The notes under the pieces: generated by a model
Seen by the model: the letters and a program-made list of their open reading frames with translations, nothing else
Database searches by the model: none
Told to the model about the DNA's origin: nothing
Source: Duganella fentianensis
Lineage (GTDB): Bacteria > Pseudomonadota > Gammaproteobacteria > Burkholderiales > Burkholderiaceae_D
Assembly: GCF_009857835.1 (NCBI RefSeq)
Contig: NZ_WWCL01000001.1
Coordinates: forward strand, 1,426,001-1,490,000
Direction of reading: 5' to 3'
DNA length: 64,000 nucleotides
Position numbers and translations under genes: made by a program
Part shown: positions 39,996-49,222 of the stretch, in pieces
How the letters are laid out: each line of letters starts with the position of its first letter
How positions within the stretch are numbered: the stretch's first letter is position 1

Positions 39996-40226
39996 ATGTA
40001 TTCCAAACTTGAGCGTAAGTGTTGGTTCATTGCACCGGTAACGGCACTGGCAGCCATCCTGAGCAATTTTCTGGTCGGCGCTGCCGGCTTGCTCCAGCCT
40101 TACAACAGCGCCCAGTGGCTGCTGTATGTGCTGGCCTTTGTCGGTATCCAGCGCGCCCTGTCGTTTGCGCTCTGGCTGCTGGTGCTGTGCGTTAGACCAG
40201 CCAGCGTAATGCCGGAACGCGGCTGA
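39996..40226 (+). CDS. Small membrane protein, unknown
   Basis: This 76-residue protein has two predicted membrane helices (about 12-34 and 43-64), reading MYSKLERKCWFIAPVTALAA at the start. No family was recognised. The GTG at 39987 in frame would add three residues. No clear Shine-Dalgarno sequence is present, but codon use matches the neighbours and the two-helix pattern supports a real gene. It lies 51 nt after the response regulator and may be the tail of that operon. Confidence 0.45.
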   Translation: MYSKLERKCWFIAPVTALAAILSNFLVGAAGLLQPYNSAQWLLYVLAFVGIQRALSFALWLLVLCVRPASVMPERG

Positions 40227-40269
40227 TCGCTTGTTGCGGAGAAGCGGCAGCGCCGCGCCGCTACGCGAG

Positions 40270-42552
40270 CTATGCGACGTGCCACCACGCGGGCAGCAGC
40301 GCGCGTAGTTCAGGGCGGTCGAAACGGTCATCGATCAGGTAGACGGTACCGCGGTCGGTCTGGGTGCGGATGACGCGGCCCGCGGCCTGTACCACTTTCT
40401 GCATGCCGGGATAGGTGTAGGTGTAGTCATAGCCTGCGCCAAACAGACTGTCCATGCGCTGGCGTATCTGCTCGTTGACGGGATTGACTTGCGGCAGGCC
40501 CAGCGTGGCGACGAACGCACCGATCAGACGGGCGCCGGGCAGGTCTACCCCTTCGCCGAAAGCGCCACCGAGTACGGCGAAGCCTATGCCGCAGCTATCC
40601 GGCGTGTAGCGGGCGAGGAAGTCGACGCGTGCCGCTTCGTCCATGCGGCGCGTCTGCGACCACTGCGGGATATCGGGGTAGTGTTGGGCCAGAGTTTGCG
40701 CGGCTTTTTCCATGTAGTCGAAACTGCTGAAGAAAGCCAGATAGTTGCCGCGCTGCGCAGCGTACTGCTGTCCCATCAGATGGGCGATAGGCAGCAGCGA
40801 CTGCTGGCGCTGCTGGTAGCGGGTGGAGATGTGGGCAGCCACTTTGACGCTTAACTGCTCGGCCACGAACGGCGATTCCACATCCACCCATGCCGTATTG
40901 TCGGGCATGCCGAGCAGATCGTGAAAGTAGTTCCACGGGCTGAGCGTGGCCGAGAACAGGGCGCTGCAGTGGCTGAGCTGGAAGCGCGGCGCCAGATACG
41001 GGGCCGGCACAATATTGCGGATGCACAGCGTGCTGTCGCTGTGCGTGCTGCTACGGCCGGCGCGCTTTTCGATATCGAACAAAGCATGGGGGCCAAAGCT
41101 TTCTGCCAGCCGGGTAAATTGCAGGGCGTTGAAATAGAATTCCTGCAGCAGCGGCTCGTTATAAGTCGGGTGTTCGTTCTGGTAATCGCTGATGGCGCTG
41201 GCTGCCGTCTGCAGCGCGCCCAGCCATTTTTCCGGTAGCTCGGCATAGGCCTGATAGTCGGCCTGCTGTTCCTTGACCAGTTGATTCCACTGGCGCTGCA
41301 CACGGTCCAGCGGCTTCTTCAAAGCTTCCGGCGCGATCTTGCGCAGCAGGCGCAAGCTGCTGTGGCTCATGTCGGCGCTATACATCTTGCGCGCGCGCGA
41401 CACCATGTTGTGGGCTTCGTCCACCAGCACGCTGACCTTCCAGTCATTCATCACTGTCAGGCCGTGCAGCATGGCGCTCTGATCGAAATAGTAGTTGTAG
41501 TCGCCCACGATGACGTCACACCAGCGCGCCAGCTCGCTGCCCAGATAGTAGGGGCAGATCTGATGTGCCAGCGCGATGTCTTGCAGCGTCTGGCGGTCGA
41601 GTATGCGCTGCTGCTGCGCGGGCAGGCAGACGTCGAGCGCGGCCTGACGGGCGGCCGGCAGGCGATCATAGAAGCCGCGCGCCAGCGGGCAGGATTCGCC
41701 GTGGCAGGCCAGTTCGGGATGGACGCAGGCGTTGTCGCGCGCCACCAGTTCCAGTGTGCGTAGCGGCAGCAGCGCGGCGCTGGCGCGGATCACCTGAACG
41801 GCATCGAGCGCGAGCTGGCGCCCCGGCGTTTTGGCAGCCAGGAAGAATACTTTGTCGGTCTGCTGCTGGGCGGCGGCCTTGAGCATGGGGAACAGGCTGC
41901 CGACGGATTTGCCGATGCCGGTGGGGGCTTGTGCGAGCAGACATACGCCGCGTTTGCTGGCGGTGTACATGGCGGCCGCCAGTTCGCGCTGGCCGGGACG
42001 GAAGCCCGCATAGGGAAAGGCCAGTTGCTCGAGCTGGGCATCGCGGGCGCTGCGGTGAGCCAATTCCTGTGCGGCCCATTGCAGGAACCGTTCGCACTGC
42101 AGTTCGAAATAGTTCTTGAGCTCTGCTGCGCTGTACTCCTGCTGCAGCATGGTCTCCTTCTGGCTGCCGACATCAAAATACACCAGTGCCAGTGTGATCT
42201 GGGTCAGAGCCTGACTCGCACACAGCAGATGGCCATATACTTTGGCCTGAGCCCAGTGTAGCTGGCGCTGGTTGTCGGGCATGCGCGCGAGATCGCCGCG
42301 ATAGGTCTTGATTTCTTCCAGCCGCTGCGCTGCGCCGTCGTAGCCATCGGCGCGGCCGCGCACATGCAGCGGGCCATAGTCGCCGGCCAGCGCCAGTTCG
42401 CGCTGGTAGTTGCTGCCGCGCCGTGCCGTAACGGTGGCATGTCCGGCGATGCCTTCCTGCGCCGTGGGCGAGGGCGTAAAGCGCAGATCGAGGTCGCCGG
42501 TTTTGGCCGTGAACTCGCATAGCGCACGCACGGCGATGGTATAGCGCTTCAT
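40270..42552 (-). CDS. XPD/DinG-family DNA helicase with N-terminal PD-(D/E)XK nuclease-like domain
   Basis: This 760-residue protein starts at an ATG that overlaps the stop of the upstream FAN1-like gene (ATGA). Residues 40-170 resemble a RecB/Cas4-like PD-(D/E)XK domain: GRAD69G, then E80-I-K82 and the following Q/Y helix (QAKVYGHLL). The helicase core has Walker A APTGIGKS (209-216) and DEAH (378-381). Four cysteines (C276, C283, C288, C333) are spaced like the iron-sulfur cluster of XPD/DinG 5'-3' helicases, and VVQAAGRVIRTQTDRG is motif VI. It probably opens damaged DNA in partnership with the nuclease. Whether the N-terminal domain cuts DNA is untested. Confidence 0.88.
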   Translation of the reverse strand: MKRYTIAVRALCEFTAKTGDLDLRFTPSPTAQEGIAGHATVTARRGSNYQRELALAGDYGPLHVRGRADGYDGAAQRLEEIKTYRGDLARMPDNQRQLHWAQAKVYGHLLCASQALTQITLALVYFDVGSQKETMLQQEYSAAELKNYFELQCERFLQWAAQELAHRSARDAQLEQLAFPYAGFRPGQRELAAAMYTASKRGVCLLAQAPTGIGKSVGSLFPMLKAAAQQQTDKVFFLAAKTPGRQLALDAVQVIRASAALLPLRTLELVARDNACVHPELACHGESCPLARGFYDRLPAARQAALDVCLPAQQQRILDRQTLQDIALAHQICPYYLGSELARWCDVIVGDYNYYFDQSAMLHGLTVMNDWKVSVLVDEAHNMVSRARKMYSADMSHSSLRLLRKIAPEALKKPLDRVQRQWNQLVKEQQADYQAYAELPEKWLGALQTAASAISDYQNEHPTYNEPLLQEFYFNALQFTRLAESFGPHALFDIEKRAGRSSTHSDSTLCIRNIVPAPYLAPRFQLSHCSALFSATLSPWNYFHDLLGMPDNTAWVDVESPFVAEQLSVKVAAHISTRYQQRQQSLLPIAHLMGQQYAAQRGNYLAFFSSFDYMEKAAQTLAQHYPDIPQWSQTRRMDEAARVDFLARYTPDSCGIGFAVLGGAFGEGVDLPGARLIGAFVATLGLPQVNPVNEQIRQRMDSLFGAGYDYTYTYPGMQKVVQAAGRVIRTQTDRGTVYLIDDRFDRPELRALLPAWWHVA

Positions 42553-44189
42553 TGCGTCCATTGCAGATAGCACACGGCGACGGGCATCGCGTGTTCGGCA
42601 CAGTATTCGATCCAGCGCAGCTGGTTGTCCTGCAGCCGGTCGCCCGGGCCTTTCACTTCTATCATGGTGTAGCGCTGCTGTTCGGGCCAGAACTGGATCA
42701 GGTCGGGGAAGCCGCTGCGGTTGGCTTTAACGTCGTCGAGGATGCGTTCGAAAGCGCGCCGCAGGTGCAATGGCGGTATGCAGTCCAGTGCCAGTTGCAG
42801 CAGTTCTTCTTCCAGCGTTTCCCAGTAGACGAAGGGCGACTGGATGCCGGCCTTGGCACTGTAGTTGGCCAGTATGGTGGCGCGGTAGCGGCCATCTTCG
42901 AGCTGCCCTAGCGCGGCATCGAACTGGCTGCTGCGGCGCTGGCGGAAATCGGCGCTGTGCAGATCGGCCGGTGCGCGGTGGTAGGGGTGGAAGAAGGCGC
43001 CCGGGATAGGGCTGAAGATGGCGTCCCAGCACAGCAGGCCGAAGAGCGAATTGATCAGGGCATTTTCCACGTAGTACACGGGCGCTGCGTCCTGATGCAG
43101 GTGTTCGCGTACCACCAGTTCCACATAGGTGGCGATGGATGGTGGCGGCAGCTGCAGATCGATGCGCTGCGGCTGGGCCTGCTCCACGCGGGCCGGTTTG
43201 GGCTGGCCTACGGCACGCGCCAGCCGTGGCGCCATGCGTAGCAGCTGCTGGCGTTCGGCCGCGCTTTCCGGTGCCTGCATGGCTTGCTGCAGCAAGGCAT
43301 AGGCGGGGCCGCTGCGGCCATCTTTTTCCAGCACACGGATGGCGCGCGCGCGGGCGCCCGGATACAGGCTGTCGGCGTATAGCAGGTAGGCGGCGGGCCA
43401 GTCCTGCTGCTTTTCCAGATGCTGGGCGATCTGGAACAGGAATTTGTGGCGCCGGCTGCGCAGCCACTCGTTGTCCTCGGCGCAGGGCGGCAGGTCGGCG
43501 ATTACTTCGCTGTAGTCCGCGCCGGCATTGAAGCGTTCGTAGCAGTGATGCAGGGCGAGGAAATCGTCGATGTCGCGGCGGTTGCGGAAGCCCCGCGCTG
43601 CCGGCGAGAAGTCCACTTTTTCATACTGGTAGATGCCCAGATCGGACAGCACGAACTCGGTCCAGTCCTGATAGAAATTGCCGAAAAAGATAAGGCGCAG
43701 GCGGTCGCACAGGGGCTGGATCAGGTTGCGGTAGCAGGGATCGCTGCTGGCGCCGCACCAGTCCGTATAGTGTTGCGGGCTATCGAACTGCGGCTGCAGG
43801 GCCGCCAGCTGGTCGGCCTTGCGCAGCTGGCGCAGGGCCGGCGTGAGCTGGAATACTTCGGTGATTTCGGGCTTCTGCAGCAGTTCGAACAGCTCTTCCA
43901 GCGACAGCAGGGGATCGGCGGCCACCAGCCCCCGTTGCACCAGTGGCAGTGCGGCCTGCCCGGTGTCGCCGATTTCGTCATACACCAGTTTGGAGGCGCG
44001 GAACAGCGTGCCTTTGCGCATCACCATGCGCACCAGCAGGGCCCGCGAAGGCTGCGGCAGGCTGTGGTAGGTGGCGAGAAACTCCCTTTCGTCCTGCGCC
44101 AGCAGATCGTCGTAGCGCTCGCCTATCCAGCGCAGCACCAGTTCGAAGTTGTCGAGGTAATACAGGGGGTTGTCGAGCACGCGGTTCAT
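42549..44189 (-). CDS. FAN1-like VRR-NUC nuclease
   Basis: This 546-residue protein is a bacterial homologue of FAN1, the flap/crosslink repair nuclease. The C-terminal VRR-NUC domain (about residues 430-546) has the PD-(D/E)XK residues Asp496 in GFPDLIQFW and Glu511-V-Lys513 in MIEVKGPGDRLQDNQ, the FAN1 signature. The N-terminal part (VLRWIGERYDDLL; LVRMVMRKGTLFRASKL) matches the SAP-like/DNA-binding region, and the middle is helical and repeat-like. FAN1 removes interstrand crosslinks by 5' flap cutting. It overlaps the helicase start by 4 nt, so the two proteins are made together. Confidence 0.9.
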   Translation of the reverse strand: MNRVLDNPLYYLDNFELVLRWIGERYDDLLAQDEREFLATYHSLPQPSRALLVRMVMRKGTLFRASKLVYDEIGDTGQAALPLVQRGLVAADPLLSLEELFELLQKPEITEVFQLTPALRQLRKADQLAALQPQFDSPQHYTDWCGASSDPCYRNLIQPLCDRLRLIFFGNFYQDWTEFVLSDLGIYQYEKVDFSPAARGFRNRRDIDDFLALHHCYERFNAGADYSEVIADLPPCAEDNEWLRSRRHKFLFQIAQHLEKQQDWPAAYLLYADSLYPGARARAIRVLEKDGRSGPAYALLQQAMQAPESAAERQQLLRMAPRLARAVGQPKPARVEQAQPQRIDLQLPPPSIATYVELVVREHLHQDAAPVYYVENALINSLFGLLCWDAIFSPIPGAFFHPYHRAPADLHSADFRQRRSSQFDAALGQLEDGRYRATILANYSAKAGIQSPFVYWETLEEELLQLALDCIPPLHLRRAFERILDDVKANRSGFPDLIQFWPEQQRYTMIEVKGPGDRLQDNQLRWIEYCAEHAMPVAVCYLQWTQ

Positions 44190-44317
44190 GACGGGCGCTA
44201 AAAGCGATAACTGTTTTTATATACAGTGTACCGCTTCCGCTCGTATCGGGCAAACCTGTTGCGCGTGGAGAGTGGCAGGCGACCGCGTCAGACGCGGCCG
44301 CACTGCAAGGACTGGCC

Positions 44318-44896
44318 TTATTTGGCTGCTTTGCGGCTGCGCGCAGGCTTGGCTGGCTTGGCCGTGTTCTGCTCGACCATGGCGCTGGCTTTGGCGATCT
44401 GCTCTTCGACCGAAGCGACGGCCTGCTTGGTGGCTTTGGTGACCTGCTCGTAGCCGGCAAACGCGTTGTCGATCGCGGTCTTGACGATCTGCACGGCGTT
44501 TTCCGAACCGGGACGCACGTTCTTGGTAACGTCGTAGATCAGGGCGCTCAGCGTGCTTTTGGCTTCCGTCATGTGGGCGTCGGCTGCACGGCTGAATTCT
44601 TCGCGGATCTCGGCAATGATGGCGCCCAGCTGTTCGTTGTAGGCAGCAGCACCGGCCATACCCGGCTGTACCTTGGCCGCAGCCAGCGACATGGCGGCTT
44701 TCGGATCGCTGCTCTGGCTGAGCTCTTTGCTGGTCGCCAGCTGTTCTTCCATCTGCGCTTTGGCCGTGGCCAGATTGAGCGCAACGACCTGTTCTACCCC
44801 CTGTACGGCTTTGCTGGTGAGGGTGTTAAAGGTCTCCAGCTGGAATTCAAACAAGGCTTTGGTGGCGTTCGCAAATTGCTCTGGGTTGGTGAACAT
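44318..44896 (-). CDS. Phasin family protein (PHA granule-associated)
   Basis: This 192-residue, largely helical protein starts MFTNPEQFANATKALFEFQ. It contains the phasin_2 pattern (LTSKAVQGVEQVVALNLATA; ATSKELSQSSDPKAAMSLAA) and a lysine/alanine/proline-rich C-terminus (ENTAKPAK..SRKAAK-like). Phasins coat polyhydroxyalkanoate granules. No PHA synthase lies in the window. GAGGAGA precedes the ATG at 44896 at good spacing; the longer frame to 45043 runs through sequence without coding sense. Confidence 0.9.
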   Translation of the reverse strand: MFTNPEQFANATKALFEFQLETFNTLTSKAVQGVEQVVALNLATAKAQMEEQLATSKELSQSSDPKAAMSLAAAKVQPGMAGAAAYNEQLGAIIAEIREEFSRAADAHMTEAKSTLSALIYDVTKNVRPGSENAVQIVKTAIDNAFAGYEQVTKATKQAVASVEEQIAKASAMVEQNTAKPAKPARSRKAAK

Positions 44897-44990
44897 ACAG
44901 TCTCCTCGAATAGTTGGGATGCAGTGTGACTTGTTCTGTGTGGCTTGATACTTTGCTACGGATTGTTTGCTACCGCATACGGGCAAACCA

Positions 44991-45200
44991 TTATTTAGCA
45001 AGCAGGAGCTTTTCGCAACGGCTATCTTTAAACGGCCCCGCATCCTGCACCCAGCCGGGGCCCAGCGGTGTCTGCGAGCAGGCCAGCTGGCCGTCTATCT
45101 TGCTGCGCCACAGATACCATGGGGCAGGGCCGGCCTGCACGCTGGCGGCCAGTAGCAGCCAGAGCAGGCAAAGTGTCGACAAGGGTTTGATATGGCGCAT
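44991..45200 (-). CDS. Small exported protein, unknown
   Basis: This 69-residue protein has a signal peptide (LSTLCLLWLLLAASVQA, cut near residue 23) and a short mature chain with two cysteines (LACSQT and SRCEK) that may form a disulfide. The start has AGGAT upstream, and the gene begins 4 nt after the diguanylate cyclase stop. It is probably co-transcribed with that gene. No family was recognised. Confidence 0.55.
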   Translation of the reverse strand: MRHIKPLSTLCLLWLLLAASVQAGPAPWYLWRSKIDGQLACSQTPLGPGWVQDAGPFKDSRCEKLLLAK

Positions 45201-45203
45201 GAT

Positions 45204-46358
45204 TTATCCTAGCTGACGGCTGCACACACGGTTGCGGCCGCTGTTTTTGGCAGCGTACAGCATGTCGTCCGCTACCGTAATCATATTCATATGGGCGCTA
45301 GTGCTGCTGCGGCCAAAGTTGATGCTGGCCACGCCAAAGCTGGCCGTGGCGCTGATCTGCTGATCCTGATACACAATGGGCTGGGCGCTCAGGGCTAGCC
45401 GCAGGCGCTGTGCCAGCAGCTCGCCGCCGGCCAGATCGGTTTCCGGCAGAATCAGCAGAAATTCTTCGCCGCCGTAGCGCACCACGCTGTCGACGCCTTC
45501 GCGCGTGAGGGCCTGCATCAGACTGGCAAAGTGTTGCAAGACCGCATCGCCACCATGGTGGCCGTAGCGGTCGTTGACGAGCTTGAAGTGGTCCAGATCG
45601 CACATGATGACAGCCAGGCTCAGCTGGTAGCGCTGGGCCCGCGAGATTTCCGTTTCCAGTAATTGCTGGTGCAGATAGCGCCGATTGTAGCAGCCTGTCA
45701 GCGGATCACGGATGGACAGGTTCTTGAGCACTTTCTGCGCCGTGTATTCATGCCGCAGCAACAGCTGGTAACGCTGGGCCGCGACATAGCCGAACATATT
45801 GGTCAGCGCCAGCATGGTGGCGATTGTGCCCAGCTCGACCGGCCGCAGATGGCCCATGCCTGCCGCCAGCATCACGAAGCTCAATGTACAGCTGGCAGCC
45901 ATCGCTGCCGAATACAACAGGCGGTTGGGAATATAGATGTAGAACACAATGATCACGATGGCCATCGAAATGGCGTGCAGGGTAAATTCGCCGGAACGCA
46001 GGGCCGTGACCAGCAGGAAGCCGCCGCCGCTGATCAGTTCGGCCATGCTGGCCACCAGCCGGGTAGTAGCGATGGAATCGGGCCAGCGCCGCAGCAGTAG
46101 AATGCCGCCTATGGCGGCAAGAGCCACGACCAGCCGCACGCCGGCCAGTATGGCGGTCTGGCTGGAGTAGCCTAGCCAGAGGATATCGGTGATATTGAAG
46201 CCCAGGAAGACCAGCGAGCAAATTACCAGAGTGAAGCGCAATTGAACGCGGGTGGTCACCAGATGGTGGTGCAGGAAAGCTTGTTCGTCGGCGCTGGACT
46301 GGAATTCGCAGCGCCAGGCTGCAAGAGCCGGCTTTTTTTTCGAGTCAGGTAAGGACAC
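45204..46358 (-). CDS. Membrane-anchored diguanylate cyclase (GGDEF)
   Basis: This 384-residue protein has about six membrane helices in residues 40-190, followed by a GGDEF domain (DPLTGCYNRRYLHQQL; DLDHFKLVNDRYGHHGGD; active-site GGEEF at 296-300). It should make cyclic di-GMP. The canonical inhibitory RxxD site five residues before the active loop is not present. Translation starts at a GTG. It lies 91 nt downstream of the sensor kinase on the same strand, which may control it. Confidence 0.92.
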   Translation of the reverse strand: MSLPDSKKKPALAAWRCEFQSSADEQAFLHHHLVTTRVQLRFTLVICSLVFLGFNITDILWLGYSSQTAILAGVRLVVALAAIGGILLLRRWPDSIATTRLVASMAELISGGGFLLVTALRSGEFTLHAISMAIVIIVFYIYIPNRLLYSAAMAASCTLSFVMLAAGMGHLRPVELGTIATMLALTNMFGYVAAQRYQLLLRHEYTAQKVLKNLSIRDPLTGCYNRRYLHQQLLETEISRAQRYQLSLAVIMCDLDHFKLVNDRYGHHGGDAVLQHFASLMQALTREGVDSVVRYGGEEFLLILPETDLAGGELLAQRLRLALSAQPIVYQDQQISATASFGVASINFGRSSTSAHMNMITVADDMLYAAKNSGRNRVCSRQLG

Positions 46359-46449
46359 AGCGTATGGTTCTCCGGTCTGGTTGCACCAAGCTTAACTACC
46401 TGAACTAATTATACGACTGCAACTTCCTTGCAGATAAGAATAAATTTGC

Positions 46450-48564
46450 TCAGTTGGGGGCGACCAGCGGCAGGTGTATGGTGAAACGCGTGCCTTGCGG
46501 GCTGCTCTGCACGTCTATGCGTCCGCCCAGCAAGCCGGTAATAATGTTGTGCGTGCGGTACAGACCCAGCCCTGAGCCACCGGCGCCCAGCTGGGTGGTG
46601 AAGAAGGGGTCATAGATGCGCGACAGGCTGGCTTCCGGTATGCCCATGCCGTCATCTTCTATCGTCAGGATGATTTCTTCATGGCTGCCGCGCTGTGCGC
46701 TGAAACGTATGGTGCCATGGCTGCGCCCTTTGAACGCATGGACCACGCAGTTGTCGATCAGGTTTTCCAGTGCCTGCCCCAGCGGCCCCGGGTAGCCGTC
46801 CAGTACCAGCCCCGCAGCTACATCTTCCTGTAACTCGATGCCGTGCTGTCTGAGTTTTGTTTCGATCGCGGGCCGCATCAGCTTGAGCACATCGGCCAGC
46901 AGATAGCGCTCGCGCTGGGCGTTGTCGCTGTCGACGGCGATGCGCTTGAAGCTGGCCACCAGCTGGGCTGCGCGATTCAGATTGCGCAGTACCACGGCAT
47001 CGGCATCGCTGGCCTGCTGCAGATAGGTGTCCAGCGTGGAACGGCGCAGGCCGTTGACCAGTTCGGCCCGCAAGCTGGCCGTACGCTCGCTCATGCTACT
47101 TGCCATGATCAGACAATTGCCGATCGGGGTATTCAGTTCATGGGCGACACCCGCTACCAGCGCGCCCAGTGCCGCCAGCTTGTCACGCCGGACCAGTTCT
47201 TCCTGCGTCATGCTGAGGTTTTCCAGCGCCACAGTCAGTTCTTCGTTGGCGTGCTCGGCTTCTTCCTTGGCCTGCTGTAACTGTGCCGTGCGTTCCTGCA
47301 CCAGCACTTCCAGATGCTCACGGTGGCGCTGCAGTTCCGCTTCGCGCCGCGTGCTGTTGACGGCAATGCGGGCGATCTGGGTGGCTGCGGCGATCAGTTG
47401 CTGATCGCTCTCGGTGGGACTACGTGGCTCGCGGTAATACATGGCGAAGCTACCCAGCACGGTGGTGGGATTGGCCATGATGGGCGTGGCCCAGCACGCG
47501 CGCAGGCCGAATCTGGCCGGTATTTCCTTGTACGGCGCCCACAGCGGGTCGGTCATGATGTCGCTGACCACCACGTTCTGCTTGCGGTAGATGGCTGTGC
47601 CGCAGGAGCCCACGCCCGGGCCGGCCACCAGTCCGTCGATGCTGGCCATATAGTCGGGCGGCATGCTGGGCGCCGAGAACGCCTGCATGGTCACGCCATC
47701 CTCGCCGACCAGCATGATGGTGCACAGTACCGGCGGCGCTTGCGACTCGATCAGCAGCATCAGGCGGTCCAGCGTGGTGCTGAGCGGGACACCGCTGGCG
47801 ATCATTTCCAGCAGCTGGTTCTTGCCTTCGCGTAGTTCTTCCGCCAGCCTTCCCGAGCTGATATCGACGATGCGGGTATGCAGCAGGGCATGGCCGTCGA
47901 CTGTGACGGGTACCAGTGCCACGTCGCATTCCAGCGGCTGATTCTGACAGCCCAGCATGGTGAGCTTGCAGCGCTGTGGCGTGGCGCTGGCGTGCTGCTG
48001 CTGGCAGCTTTGCAGCTGCGCCAGCGTGGCCATGCCATCGGGCTGGGTAGGAGGGCAGAGCGCATCGAACTGGGTTTGCAGCAATTCTGCTTCCGTCAGG
48101 CCGAACAGGCGGCGCGCATGGTGGTTGCTGTCGATGATGGCCAGATCGGCCGCGTGCAGCAGCAGCACGGGATCGGGCGAATGGGCCAGCATGTGGTGAT
48201 AATTGATTTGCAGCGTGTCTTTATCCGGCAGGCCGGGGCGGGCCGGGGCGGGACTGAGTATGCGCAGGTGCAGCAGGATTTTCTCGGCCAGCAGATCGGG
48301 CGCCAGTTGCAGGTCCCAGTGGACTACCTGCAGTATGCCGGCCTGCTGCCATGGCGCGCAGAGAGCGGCGTCCAGTGTGCTGTCGAACACGAGCAGGGCC
48401 GTATATTCGGCCGCGCCTTCGGCGGCTTGGATATCGCCGGCTGCACGGCTATCGGCCCACATGCCGTGCCGTACCAGCATGGTGTTCAGCGGAGCTACAG
48501 CATACACAGGATCACTGACGATCAGTATGCGGCGATGCTCGCTAGAGGGGAGTAGCGCTGCCAT
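46450..48564 (-). CDS. Sensor histidine kinase with pseudo-receiver, PAS and GAF domains
   Basis: This 704-residue soluble protein has a receiver-like N-terminal domain (residues 10-105) without the expected acidic pocket and a PAS domain around 122-235 (SPDPVLLLHAADLAIIDSNH). A GAF domain follows at about 255-405 (VGSCGTAIYRKQNVVVSDI), then a coiled coil (405-460), HisKA with His475 in AGVAHELNTP, and an HATPase (IDNCVVHAFKG; DDGMGIPE; GSGLGLY). No output domain or response regulator is adjacent, so the partner is unknown. The downstream diguanylate cyclase and the GAF domain suggest a signal linked to c-di-GMP. Confidence 0.9.
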   Translation of the reverse strand: MAALLPSSEHRRILIVSDPVYAVAPLNTMLVRHGMWADSRAAGDIQAAEGAAEYTALLVFDSTLDAALCAPWQQAGILQVVHWDLQLAPDLLAEKILLHLRILSPAPARPGLPDKDTLQINYHHMLAHSPDPVLLLHAADLAIIDSNHHARRLFGLTEAELLQTQFDALCPPTQPDGMATLAQLQSCQQQHASATPQRCKLTMLGCQNQPLECDVALVPVTVDGHALLHTRIVDISSGRLAEELREGKNQLLEMIASGVPLSTTLDRLMLLIESQAPPVLCTIMLVGEDGVTMQAFSAPSMPPDYMASIDGLVAGPGVGSCGTAIYRKQNVVVSDIMTDPLWAPYKEIPARFGLRACWATPIMANPTTVLGSFAMYYREPRSPTESDQQLIAAATQIARIAVNSTRREAELQRHREHLEVLVQERTAQLQQAKEEAEHANEELTVALENLSMTQEELVRRDKLAALGALVAGVAHELNTPIGNCLIMASSMSERTASLRAELVNGLRRSTLDTYLQQASDADAVVLRNLNRAAQLVASFKRIAVDSDNAQRERYLLADVLKLMRPAIETKLRQHGIELQEDVAAGLVLDGYPGPLGQALENLIDNCVVHAFKGRSHGTIRFSAQRGSHEEIILTIEDDGMGIPEASLSRIYDPFFTTQLGAGGSGLGLYRTHNIITGLLGGRIDVQSSPQGTRFTIHLPLVAPN

Positions 48565-48632
48565 GATAGTAGTCGAGGATTAGATACCGGAAGTCCGGCG
48601 CATATTCAGTGTCACAGGATGGCGCATTGGGG

Positions 48633-49052
48633 TCAAGCCGCTTGTTGTTCCGCCGCCGCTTGGGCAGCGCGTATCAGGGGGAAATTGTCTTCTATCCAGT
48701 CTACCAGCACTTCCAGCCGGGTGGCGGCCTCGTGCCCCAGCGGCGTCAGGCTGTATTCGACATGGGGCGGCACCACCTGCTGGGCGACCCGCAGCACCAG
48801 CCCGTCATAGGCCAGCCCATCGAGCGTCTGGGCCAGCATTTTCTCGCTGACGCCGCCGATCGCGCGGCGCAGCTGGCTGAAACGATGGCTGCCATCAAGC
48901 AGTACCACCAGTACCAGCACCCCCCAGCGGCTGGTGATATGGCCCAGCACGGCGCGCGAAGGGCATTCGGCGGCCAGTAGCTGGGCTGGTTGCTGGTCAT
49001 TCAGGCGGGCGATGGCCTTGCGCAGGGAGCGGCTACTGCCGGAGCTGTTCAT
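48633..49052 (-). CDS. HxlR-family transcriptional regulator
   Basis: This 139-residue protein has the HxlR winged-helix pattern (AVLGHITSRWGVLVLVVLLDG; RFSQLRRAIGGVSEKMLAQTL; YSLTPLGHEAATRL). It lacks the N-terminal cysteine of redox-sensing HypR-type members apart from Cys30 (AAECPS), which could play that part. It is divergent from the NAD(P)-binding oxidoreductase gene, the ytfH/qorB arrangement of E. coli, and probably represses that gene and itself through the palindrome at 49140-49158. Confidence 0.9.
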   Translation of the reverse strand: MNSSGSSRSLRKAIARLNDQQPAQLLAAECPSRAVLGHITSRWGVLVLVVLLDGSHRFSQLRRAIGGVSEKMLAQTLDGLAYDGLVLRVAQQVVPPHVEYSLTPLGHEAATRLEVLVDWIEDNFPLIRAAQAAAEQQAA

Positions 49053-49139
49053 GATCTATCCAGTGACAAAGGTGACGTGCTAGCCCTATTTTACCGGCCA
49101 GAGTGGCAGACGGCACATGGGTACTAACCAAAATGTGCG

Positions 49140-49158
49140 TACTTACATTTCGTAAGTA
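49140..49158. promoter_or_regulatory. Palindromic operator candidate for the HxlR regulator
   Basis: A perfect inverted repeat TACTTAC-ATTTC-GTAAGTA lies between the divergent HxlR and oxidoreductase genes. A related half (GTACTAAC) sits 18 nt to the left at 49121. Position and symmetry fit a dimeric winged-helix regulator; binding is inferred. Confidence 0.55.
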
Positions 49159-49222
49159 TAGCATTTATGATGGTTGCACTCGCGCGGAAAGTTCCCCGCG
49201 AACTCACTCAAAGGAAAAAAAC

